DNA of 64,000 nt from Lingula anatina. Lineage: Eukaryota > Brachiopoda > Lingulata > Lingulida > Lingulidae. Below, piece by piece: positions 26,593-37,164 of the stretch (position 1 is the stretch's first letter; each line of letters begins with the position of its first letter). The position numbers were made by a program, and so were the translations under genes. The stretch is taken from contig NW_019774069.1 of NCBI RefSeq assembly GCF_001039355.2, positions 7,373-71,372 on the forward strand, given 5' to 3'. A model generated the notes under the pieces. The model saw only the letters and a program-made list of their open reading frames with translations, searched no databases and was not told the origin of the DNA.

Positions 26593-29500
26593 GTGCATGA
26601 AATAATCATCTCAACTCACTTAACATTATATTACATACTTTTTTGAAAGAAAAAAAAGGATATTTGCCCATTTCTTTCTTCAAATAACTGTTACACATCT
26701 AATGTTATTCTATACCTTTGGATACAAACATTTATTTTGGCTAGGGTGTGCTTTCACAAACCCAGCTAAATAGAGATAAGGGGCACTTTAGGGTCAAGCA
26801 GGGCTTTATACAGAGAGGATACTCATATCTGAGGATAAACAGGTGGTGCTATTCTTGGTGAGAGAGCAGATGTGCCATGTAAAGGGAAAACATGTCACCC
26901 TACAGCACATCACAACTTTGGCTTCCAGCAATATTCCCTCGAGTCTAAAACAATTCAATATTCCCAACTATGTGACCACAGGTTCACAAATAGATGATAT
27001 TTCATATGTGAAAATGAGAAAAATGTATATATTATTAAATGAACAATTACCAATTTTCCTGCAGCCAAATTAGAAACTTATACATAATGTACTATAGCAT
27101 ACACTTACAGTGCTCTGAATAAATGGTGATGGCATAGGTTGCCGCATTTGTGAACGCGGCTGTAACATTCTCTGTGGACTGGAAGGTGGAGAGCGGCGTG
27201 GGCTCAGGCCACCTTCACTGTCACTAGAAGCACTGCTTGGAGGGGTCGGTGGCAGGTGGATGGAATCATAACCTGAAATTCATGAAATTGTGATTGTAAA
27301 AACAATGTTTTCAATTTCAAGAAAACTAGACAGGGAACAATAAAAGGTGAAATTTCAGGTTGTTGGCAATATATTTGCCATGTGAAGTCCTTGTGAAAGT
27401 TCAATGTTCTGACTACAGTTTTTAATGATATCATAATTATTATAAAAACAGACAAATTATGAATCTCATACAAAACTGAGGGACGTACTGAAAGCATGAA
27501 ATATACAAAATGAGAATAACGTGTAGTTAAAACCTGTCTCCTTCCCCAAATAAAAAAGTAACACAACCATGAGTCAAAGTGCACTCTTCTCAAACAAACA
27601 TAAGTAGGTAGGGGGTCAGTGAATAGAAGGGAAAATGTAATCTTAACTAATTATCTAAACAAATATTCAGAAGCAAGGCATACTATCTTAATTTACGATG
27701 GCATCCATTTTGTTTTTTCTAGCTTTCTGTCAATATGCTTCCCAACAATCATAGTCTCATTTTGAAACACAGTGGTAATGACTCCAATACATTCCAAATG
27801 TCAATTATAATTGATTTCCTTAGAATAATCAAGACGGGTAATATTATCAAGGTTTAGCTACATGCAAAAGCCAATCTACTATCCTCATGCTGAGCTCAGA
27901 CTGGTGAATAATTAATCTACTCAGAAGAGTCAATATCTTACTTGTTGATTCGATGTCCATGGCATCAGGTGGTTCAACCTTAATGTTGACTTTGGGAATG
28001 GTGTGCTTCTCTTGCTTGAACTGTTGTTCTACCAGCTGTGTTGTAGTGGCCAGTATGATTGTGGGTTGTTTCACATAGCATGTGTGGGTCTGTCCGCCAG
28101 TCAGGGTCTTCGTCGCCATTTCCGTTTCCAGTCGCTCCTGTTTTATCAGGCTCATTTGTCGTTTTTCTGTTGGCATTGTTGTGGTTGTTGCTGTTGCTGA
28201 TGTTGGTGCTGTTACCGTGGTCATGGTCAAGTCCAGTGGATTGCAGCTCTGGGCAGGGAACAACTCAGTGTCCATTTCTAAATTAAAAAGAAATGAACAT
28301 TTCTAAAACTTCTTTTCTAGTTGAGACAAAATCTAAATCTAGCTTGGGTTACATCAAAATCAATGCAACCAAAACATCTTCAACTTTGCTTCATAAAATA
28401 CCATTTAATAGTAGTCTAAGTGTGATTCAATAAAAAGCATTATGCTAATTACATAAAAAGTTTTTTACCATATGGGTTCACATAGTTTATTTAATGGAAT
28501 ACTTAACTACCATAAAAGTAGCATGTAGTTAAAGAAATCGGTTTCATATTTTTAATACCTGTACTTATTAAAATCATATCTTCTTAAGACATATCTACAG
28601 ACAATAGCAGGCTGAGAATCATGGGGAGAAAACTGTTAATAGCAAAATCATGATGAAAGTGTAGGTCATAGTAATGGCAATTCCAAATCTAACATAAGGT
28701 GAGTAGCAAAGCCATCTTTTATCTAGTCTGTCTTCAGCATGCCATGGACTGGGGACCACAACAACTGGATCCTGTGTTCTAGGCCACATAATAGAACAGT
28801 AACACACTAAGTAAGACTTGATGGCACCTACACATGCTACATGTGCACTTCACAAATACCACTGACTGGCCATGCTGTTTGTTCAGCATGCAAGTGGGAG
28901 AAACAAAGCCTAGCCTGTGTATGAATAACCACTAATGTTCTATTATTTCATCACCTGTGTAATGTCACTACAGGTGGTTCACTTGATTATACAAAGATGA
29001 TAATAATAATGACCCCTTAATTATAATTACAGGACCCCCATATCTATCCACTCATTAATAAGGTAGCAAATATAGTCTTCAATTAGATTGCAGATTATTT
29101 GTGTTGTCTGAGTGAAAACCTACCTAAACTTGGCCAGGGATCTATATGGTCAATGAACATATGCTGGCTCTTATTTCATTTGGATATTAGAATTTCACTT
29201 ATCAACAACCATTAACTATTTCAAACACCAAAACACTTTACTTTGTCTCTGGAACATAATTGATGGAAAAAGGAAAACTAGATTGAAAGACATATCTGAT
29301 ATACAAATGCTATCATAAGTAATAATATTTAGAGATGAAAGATATAGGCAAAAGAAAATGGTAGCGAGTGCCTTTATCAATCAGTGCTTACCTTTGTAGT
29401 CATTTCTGAGTGCAGATTCTCCATCTTGGGTATCATTCTTGGACATGGAGTAGCTGTGCTCGTTTGCGATGTGGGGAAGTTCAGCAGCCTCTGTAATCAT

Positions 29501-32500
29501 CTTGTCATTTAACACTGGGTCTTCAAACAGTCTGTTCAACCATTCTTCATCTTCCATGTGTCCATATGGCCCACCCATAGTTTGCTGGAAATAATGAAAC
29601 TCACTGTATTCAACTCATTTTAAAATAACTTATTAATTTTATAGTAAACATGTAACTTTTAAATTCTTCAAAACTTTCTCAATCTCTAAAAAATTTTTAA
29701 AACATTCAAGACTTATGTTTGTTTGCCTCCCTTAATTTAAAGAGTTGGGTTATTTAGTTTGGTTTGTATCTGCTGATGAAGAAATGACAGGGTGCTTATT
29801 TAAATACAGCAATTAATCAATCTTTTCAACAGGGAGAATTTTTTAATTTTACAGATACTGTATTTTTAAAGTTATAATTTCTTAAAATTACAGCATTCCT
29901 ATTCAGTGGTAGGAATAAATTAAAAAGTAGGCCACTCTATAGCTCTATTCTATGCAGTAAAAGCACCAAAAATGCTACACAGAAATATAATTGTTGTGAT
30001 TAAAAAATTTTGAATCTGAAAGTTTGATAATCTTGGCCCATTGAAAAGATCCAAGTCATTAATGTTAATAATCCAACTTCAATAATCTAAATTCAAGTAA
30101 AAAAATCCTATGCAGGATTAATATTCACCATTCAAAGCTGTATAACAACCATCAAATTTTAATATTTTATAACTGTATCATGACTTATAAATGATTTGAA
30201 GAGTGACGCATGCTGTGGAAAAATACAATGTCATATCATGATGCAAGAAAAGTCTGCACAGATAATAAGAAATTCAATTTTTACTAAGTTATCTTTTTCA
30301 TTGTACTTATATGTAGAGAATTCCCATTAACTCTTTAATGCATGAATTATTCAACTATTGCAACATAAATCACGAAGTTGTAACTTAGCTAACAGATATC
30401 AGCACAGAAACAACTTCCTAAGCCTGGGCCCTAGGCCAGGGGAGAAGTTGGCATGCTAAAAGATGGAATAAACCTTCACCTTCAGAACAGATGGAATTTG
30501 TGTACACCTGGATATTATAAGTCCCTAGTTAACAGACACAGCTTTCATGCCTTATCTTTCAGGTGGGGGATATATGATGAACATTTTGGATATCAAAACA
30601 GTGCAATTTCCTTTACTTTCTAAGCAGTGTGTTTCAGAGTTTATCCAGTAATCGTGTCTTTATCATCAGTTTATCCTGGACAGCTGAGCACAAATTGAAT
30701 GGTTTGAGTTAAAATTAGACCAAACAAATTTTCAAGCAAACATTCTAACTCATGTTATCAGTGCTTAAATATTTGGGTTCCTAAAATATCAGCTATGCTT
30801 TTTTCTGTCCAAGTTGATGGCTGTCACAGATAACATAACAGCTTCCAGACAACTTGTGCTGGATCCTGGACCCCAGGAGACAGACCAAGGACATTGAATT
30901 GGGATTGTGTTCAAAATCTGTCGATATTGTTTCTCTTGTCAATACTTTACAATAGGCTTGTTGTTTACCAGTCCCCATCAGTATCACAACCGTCTCCACA
31001 ACAAGTAAACAAGACGCCACTTTACACAGTTCCATTGTGCACCCAGCATTGTTTGTCCTCAAAAGTTTAACTGGTCAATATGATTCCATGATGACAACAG
31101 AGATAAAGTCTGATGACTATCTCCCTTCAAAAATTATCTCAACTAGATATATCTTTGCTTAAAGGGAAGGGGGTTTTATGCAAGCTTTCTGTTATCATTT
31201 TTACTAGGAATCACAGAGTAAATGGAGCCCAGATTCAATGAAGTGACAAGCTTTACAATACCATAATATGTCCTAATAGTGGTTATCTCCTGACACCCTG
31301 GTGTGAACGTTTGTCTAGACATGTACAAGGTGCAAGAGGAACAATAAAGGTATTCAGGAATCAAAAGAACAATTAATGAATAGAATAGTAATTAAAGGGG
31401 GTGACCTAACTCACCTGAGGGTCTCCTGAAGAAATTGGCTATTATGTTGGCTAATTAGGAGTAAGGCATTCTGATCAAAGGTATGCTGTGTAGAAACAGT
31501 CTAGATCCATTTTATAAAACTCGAAGATCACTTAAAAACCTTATATCTAATTCATAAAAAACAGCACATAACAGGGGCATTGTACGCAATGAGTAATTGC
31601 ATTGTGGATGGAAGTTTTTCAAACCACCATGTGACTATGCTATGGGGCAAAGGTTTCTACATACTTGCAAGTGATCACATCTACAGTGTACCAAGCATAT
31701 CCTGTATGGATATCAAAGCTGGCATTATCATTATTACTACTGTCCTCAGGCTAGGGAACTAGATCCTACTGTACATATTGTTTGGGATTCCTGTAACCTC
31801 CCTTGAGACTATGTGAACCTAACCAACTGTTAGAGCCATCTAAACTATATCTTCAACATATAGGTTATTTACTTACATTTTCAGTAAATTATACCTCAGC
31901 CTATCAAAAAGCAGATAGGATACAAATATATTAGCATGCCGTTATTCTCATCTTGTTCAAAATTTATTAACAAATGGTGCATCAATCTCAAAGATGTTTT
32001 GCACAAAAAATTGTCCTAAGTTCATAATATGAAATCTATGATAAGAAAGGTGTTATCTCTAAATGCATCTATCTTTTATTACATCTAAACCCTTCTAGCA
32101 AAAGTATCGTTTATCATAGGCATTTTCGTACAGTGTCAGATAGGCATCATCCAGTTCAAAATAAATATCCCCATGCTGACAATCATTATACATAACTTCA
32201 GAAACCCACCCCCTTTTTTTTTCAAACAATAACTTACTAAATTTCAACAAACACTTTTCACCTTAGATACCCATTTAATACACGAGTGATTTAAATTATC
32301 ACCACATGCACCAAGTGCTTGTTTAAAGCAATGGCTATCACTATAAACTTCTAGTATTCTGCAAGTGTGTTTCTTCACAAGGGTGAAGTATATTTTGAAT
32401 GACTGACATCTGTTTTAAATTTGAAACCCTATACTTTTATTCTGTAACCATTGCATCAGCTAAACCACAGACCCAGGAGAAGTGGATAAACTGAATGAAA

Positions 32501-33431
32501 TTTCAAACATTAACCTACTGATGTAAAAGAAAATGGCATTGTTTCAAAGTTAATCATACAAGCTAATTGGGTTCCCATTAACATATCATGATAGCATATC
32601 AGACCTAAATCTTCTGGAGGGAAAACATGTGAGTAAGAAGATATATCAAACATCGGCATCATTCTGCACTATATACATGACTGTCACCCTATAATGATGA
32701 GCAATTACATCTGTAGTCTGTACCTCTATTGTACTCCAGTGCAACATGATCCCTGTAAGGCTGTTAACATACCCAACACTTGGGCAACACCCAGCAATAC
32801 CTTTTCAACTGAGGTAAACATCCCCGTTCATAATTCATAAAATCTGTCAACAAGATTACTACAATGGTATCCTAAGGGGTGACTGGGTTTGGTCCTTAAA
32901 CATTGACCAGTACTAGCGTCACATCAGCTGACCACACCCCCTTAGGTTTTTACACCTGAGCACACTGTATGACAGACATTATTTATTCATATGGAAAAAA
33001 ATGATGTAATATTTATTAATATCAAATCCTATTAGACAATCATATAAAAATCTTTGCCTGGCGTATCAATTGAAATACGGCAATTGGACTTCGGAAAAGA
33101 AACAGGATGTAAAAACAACAGGCACATGTCATCAGTAAACATATTGTATGGATTTAGTTAACTTCATTTCCGATTTTCAAGTAAAATATTTACATTTCAA
33201 GGTAAAGACCTTAGGCCCTCTTGTCCGGACATTCATATAAGTTTGTCATATCTAACTCAAAGTCCACAAAGTGGACAAACTTGGGGCAATATGGTTTGAA
33301 CCAAAGGTCACATAGAAACATGGACTCACCAGTGAAGCCGGGGAATCAAAAACGTCATCGTTGTCCAAAAACTGTCCAAGGTCGCTCTCCTCGAGCTCCG
33401 AAAGTCTACGATCGGAGCAGAAGGAATCCAT
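14459..33431 (-). CDS. CREB3L1/CREB3L2: Membrane-bound bZIP transcription factor of the CREB3L1/CREB3L2 (OASIS) group
   Basis: An ER-membrane transcription factor cut by regulated intramembrane proteolysis to release its bZIP part. Exons: 33431-33330 (ATG at 33431), 29584-29392, then 3-9 in two copies (copy B 28277-27942, 27272-27109, 25726-25583, 25030-24972, 23492-23424, 23181-23091, 22595-22439), and 14733-14459. One copy of each gives 529 residues, close to human CREB3L1/L2. Order: acidic N-terminus; [16 protein letters not shown] (about 217-232); [20 protein letters not shown]; basic region with [10 protein letters not shown] and [13 protein letters not shown] (about 304-326); zipper; membrane segment [15 protein letters not shown] (about 383-397); site-1-protease motif RVLL (443-446); luminal tail with N-glycosylation site NAT (526-528). 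The duplicated exons are described under the two repeat copies. Confidence 0.93.
14934..21931 (-). repeat. Copy A of the 7-kb duplication (CREB3L exons 3-9)
   Basis: This is nearly identical to 22182-29215 through exons and introns. Its exons on the minus strand are 20990-20649, 19979-19816, 18504-18361, 17806-17748, 16260-16192, 15933-15843 and 15347-15191. It differs from copy B by scattered substitutions, small indels, a short CT/TA microsatellite near 19288-19320, six extra coding bases in exon 3 (residues Asn-Gly), and a GTTAGT donor at exon 7 where copy B has GTAAGT. All exons are intact. The single final exon (14733-14459) lies beyond it. Confidence 0.9.
21932..22179. mobile_element. 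TTAA-flanked miniature transposon, cut by the gap
   Basis: The element starts directly after TTAA (21928-21931) with the terminal sequence AGGGATAATAACTCTTCG and matches the full copy at 37313-37648 in reverse orientation. It is cut off at the N. The matching site in copy B (29212-29215) is an unoccupied TTAA. The TTAA target fits piggyBac-like miniature elements; no transposase is encoded. Confidence 0.8.
22180..22180. other. Assembly gap (single N) between the duplicate copies
   Basis: One N interrupts the sequence. On its left a transposon is cut off; on its right copy B starts in the middle of an intron. The other lone Ns are at 8524, 40629 and 41134. A lone N here most likely marks a contig join of unknown size. 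Confidence 0.85.
22182..29215 (-). repeat. Copy B of the 7-kb duplication (CREB3L exons 3-9)
   Basis: It begins just after the gap N at 22180 and matches copy A from 14934. It lacks the final exon and continues at its far end into unique sequence with exon 2. Its exons are those listed in the gene model. Its microsatellite at 26511-26588 is a long (CT)n followed by (AT)n, greatly expanded over copy A. The match with copy A stops exactly at a TTAA (29212-29215), where copy A carries a transposon. Confidence 0.9.
26511..26588. repeat. Compound (CT)n(AT)n microsatellite
   Basis: About 46 bases of CT repeat are followed by about 32 bases of AT repeat in a CREB3L intron. The open frames across it (RERERE, YIYIYI) are repeat artefacts. 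Confidence 0.95.
29585..33329 (-). other. CREB3L intron 1
   Basis: An intron of about 3.7 kb between the short first coding exon and exon 2. The donor after CTG at 33330 and the acceptor before CAAACT at 29584 are both clear. I see no further coding exon, RNA gene or recognisable transposon in it. Confidence 0.7.
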
Positions 33432-33782
33432 TATGGGCGATCTGAGCCCGGTATACCGGTGTCTGTGACTTCTAATTACAAGTAATTACCATTCGAACAG
33501 GTAGTGTCTACTCTGTTCAACAGTCACAGCTGTGAGTGAACGAATCGCATGCACATAGGGAATACCCAGACCGCAGCACCGCCGAACACCGAATCCTGTC
33601 GCGAACACCTGTAGAAAAGTAAATCTGCGTATGACAGCACTTCGCACCTATTCCTCCACCACTTTTAATTTAATATGATCTTCGCTTCTATTATTATTGA
33701 TGTTTAATATATCCAACCATACAGAATCGAGTTGGAAGTGCAACTTTCTGACAAGTTTAGAGGCTTATCTCACGCGCACTGA

Positions 33783-33845
33783 TTTATAAATAGCTGGCCA
33801 GGCTGAAAGAGCCACGTCGACAAATACAGTGACTAACCAATCACA
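33783..33845 (-). promoter_or_regulatory. Candidate CREB3L promoter: CCAAT box, CGACGTGG element, TATA-like box
   Basis: Read on the minus strand, about 350-410 bases before the ATG, are ATTGG (inverted CCAAT, 33838-33842), then CGACGTGGC (33811-33819), then TATTTATAA (about 33783-33792). The middle element differs by one base from TGACGTGG, the unfolded-protein-response element bound by ATF6, XBP1 and CREB3-family factors. The arrangement is visible; function and possible autoregulation are inferred. Confidence 0.4.
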
Positions 33846-35043
33846 GGGCGAATTCGTGACTTAATTACGCTTGGAAAACAACGTTGAGCAGGGTAGCTTT
33901 CTTGATCAGATCATAGTCTTACCATGGGTTGTTTTGACTGTTTGAAAGGATTGTTTTAATTTGACTCCTGTCTGTCCAGTGAATGTTAAAAATAAAAACA
34001 TACAATTTCTGCCCTTAAAACCTATTTGAAAGGTTTATTAAATATTTTAAAGAAATTTAGCGTTTTTGCTACCGCCGTAGCAAATGACTAATTGTTATTA
34101 ATATTATAGTAGACCAGTTGGTTTCAGCCGGGTTGGTGTGGAGTGATAAAAAAACGACCAGTTTATTTTGCATACTTTTATTTACAGCAGTAACAAATAA
34201 CGCAATTGATCACATAAGGTTATTATCAAAGGTTGCGCATCAAATATTATGATACAATCATCTTATCCCAATAACTGAATTTTCAATTTTGAGAGAGAAA
34301 TTTAAAAAAAGAAAGAAAAAAGCAATTAACACGCACTTCCCCTTCTCCAGAAAAAAAACATTAGGAGAAAATAAAGAAAGAGAATCTATTATAGATGGGA
34401 TAACAGACATGTTTAAATAATATGAAGGATTCTCTCGTTTCCTGGACATTTCCAATGCAAAATTGTTACAGTTATAACTTTAACTTATATGTCATTTCCT
34501 TAATTAATTCCATTAACCTTAAAATCAGAGAGAAAAGTTGATATCTTACACTTGAAAAAAAACAAAAAACATCGACTTGACTGGGTAGCCGCAGAAGACC
34601 TGCAGCCATTGCGATAGTTGAGCAGTCTTATTTTGTTCCAGTCACAGACCAAAGAGGGATATCCACCTCTTTGCACAGACAAACAAAGGCAAAAGACAGT
34701 TATATATACCATAAAACTGTCTTATTTTCTAGTAACACCAGAAAAATGGCAAAACTATAAGCAGGCCACGGTGTTGGGAGATTTTTCAAATAAAATACCA
34801 ATGACGACTAATGTATGAAGTATGTCACTAAAACTACAGTATATGTCGAGTCGAGGGCGTCACTCGTCAGCGGACGCAACGGAAAACAACTTACGCCACT
34901 CCACCCGGTCCTGCATCCGTGTTTTAACTATTTTGCTATATCATCAGACTCAAACACTGCATCCAAATGTCAAATCTGATATTTTGAAAATTGACAATTC
35001 CCATCATGTTTCGCCAGACAAAACTGGGTATATTTCCCCTTTA
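33846..35043. other. Intergenic region upstream of CREB3L
   Basis: This is AT-rich sequence without a coding exon I can support. Short open frames (for example near 34.3-34.8 kb) have no splice sites or recognisable residues. Confidence 0.5.
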
Positions 35044-35351
35044 CAGCGGCGGATCCAGTATTATTTGAAGTGGGCGGGGAGGGGGGGGGTCCGAATTTTT
35101 AGGGATGATTGGCCTCGGATACTCTCAGCCTCAGCCCCCTTGTGGTGGGGATCAGGGCCCGCTGAATAACTCTAAAATATAATGGTGTTTTGGAGGGCAA
35201 ATGGTGTCATTTGGAACGGTTAAGAACTATAAACAAGCTAGTCAAATTTTTAATTTCAAATGGAAAATATCAGTGTGATTTTTTTTCAGAAACTGAAGGG
35301 AGGGGGGGGGAGCAGCACCCCTCGACCCCACCCTCTCTAAATCCGCCACTG
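35044..35351. mobile_element. Miniature transposon with CAG(C/T)GGCGGAT termini
   Basis: A 308-base element with terminal inverted repeats CAGCGGCGGAT and ATCCGCCACTG, flanked by a 5-base duplication CTTTA at 35039-35043 and 35352-35356. The termini resemble hAT-type elements; that assignment is from memory of similar ends. It encodes no transposase. Relatives are at 39748-40337 and 41674 onward. Confidence 0.75.
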
Positions 35352-35477
35352 CTTTATAATGCCTTAATTTATAATAATGACTCGTGTAGCCTGACCCATA
35401 CTCATACAATTGATAACCATATGCATAAAGATTAGATAATTCTCAAGGTGTAATAAAGTTTAAAAGATAGTTCGCGA

Positions 35478-35908
35478 TCAGGAAGATGTTGATTTGCTTT
35501 TCCTTTTGAAACTCCTCCGAATGCTGGAAAACAGGCGTCTGAATCCAAACTGGCGATTTTGTGGTGCAAATTCTGCCGATTTTGATAGGCTTTCATCGAT
35601 GTATACTTCCTTTGTAACAGTGCCCGTTGGCAAGCTTTGAACAAATTGAGGGGGGGTTTCTGTGTCGTGTCCTTGTAGAATGTCGTCAGGTTTGTCGTTA
35701 CGTTCTGTTGCAGCATCTTCTGCTGCCGCTTGTATTTGGATACCAGTTCCACTTGAAGCTAGGGGATATTACAGAATAGAATGACAACTGACTGATAATT
35801 TTAAGAATTTTCCTCTTCCAAAAGACTCATTCTTTATACTTTCCATAAAAACTAATATGAACATTTTGATAACTCTTTGATCATCATAATCATCATCATC
35901 ATCATCAC

Positions 35909-35964
<56 letters not shown>

Positions 35965-37101
35965 GTTGGGAGGAGTAGAGGTAAATCGACATCCTTTCTC
36001 TATTTACATCTAAACACAGTACGACAATCCCGTTATAAGCGTAATAAGAATAATGATGGGTTTACCTGTGAGGGGAGGGGGGGGGGGTAGGCCCCCTATA
36101 AGTAGAATATAAAAAACAAAGTCAAAAAACTATTCACCTGTTAATAATTTTTCTTTGATATGATTCTGTCCGCTTGATTCCAGTGCATGTAGAAAGCACT
36201 CGAATGCACGGTGGTTGAGCTTTGGCAGCTCATCTAAGAGTAAATCAATTTTGTCGCATCTTGATTCTGGATACTTAATACGCTCTGCCTGCTTTGAACT
36301 CAGGACACCATCATTCTGCAGATAGGTGAGCAACAATGTGACCTCCATTAGGTTGTTTTTTAGGAAGAGGAGGTTATTTTTAATTATCGCCTGGTGTTCT
36401 TTTGTCATCTGTGGTTCTGAAAATGATGTAAATTTTAAAAAATGAAATTGAAACTGAAGAGACGTAATTTTCCAACATTTAAGGTTTTATTTTCCCAAAG
36501 AGTTGCACTACAACTTAAAACCGAAATCAGATGGATTTTTAGATATGCGATATTGATAATTAATAAAAGTATACAAAAATTCCCTCTGGAATGATTCGTT
36601 TCACTTTATCAGGCATGCACAGTATAAATAGGTTTATATCTACCTAGCAATCTAGCAGCATCTATCTCATTCAAGGCCTCTTCCAATTTCTCTTTTGTAG
36701 CCTCTCCACTACTCGACCACTTCCCGAGCAGACGCCAAACCACTTCTTCGTTGCCAAGTGTTTTATATGTCTCCCAGATGTTTGCACTTACGTCTTCTGG
36801 GATCCCCAAAGCCCGAGCAAGAGATATACTGTCGTTTCCTAACGATAAGAAGTAAGATAGTTGGACTGAATACGAGTTCCAAGTTTCCTCGGATTCAAAC
36901 GCACATGACTTATACAGTGTAATGTCAGAGAACAATCGCAATTTTGAAATTGCAAATACTTACACGATATTTTCAACGCTTTTTAAACAGGGGTAATTCA
37001 TGTACGCACAAACATGATTGTCAAGGTACCAAATAAATCCAACAAGTTTATACAAGGATTTAAGGCCTCCGGCCCATGATTTACATTACAAAAAATAAGT
37101 A

Positions 37102-37164
<63 letters not shown>

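Noticed and set aside
26407-26646. Open frames with RERERE, SLSLSL or YIYIYI runs
   Set aside because: They are translations of the (CT)n(AT)n microsatellite. The same applies to the frames at 41925-42189.
33221-33445. A 74-codon plus-strand frame near the CREB3L start
   Set aside because: It overlaps CREB3L exon 1 on the opposite strand, and no splice or family evidence supports it.
35432-35752. A 106-codon minus-strand frame at the 3' end of the Death/CARD gene
   Set aside because: The phase from the CARD exon requires a different frame, which gives a clean tail ending at 35478; this frame is a shadow.
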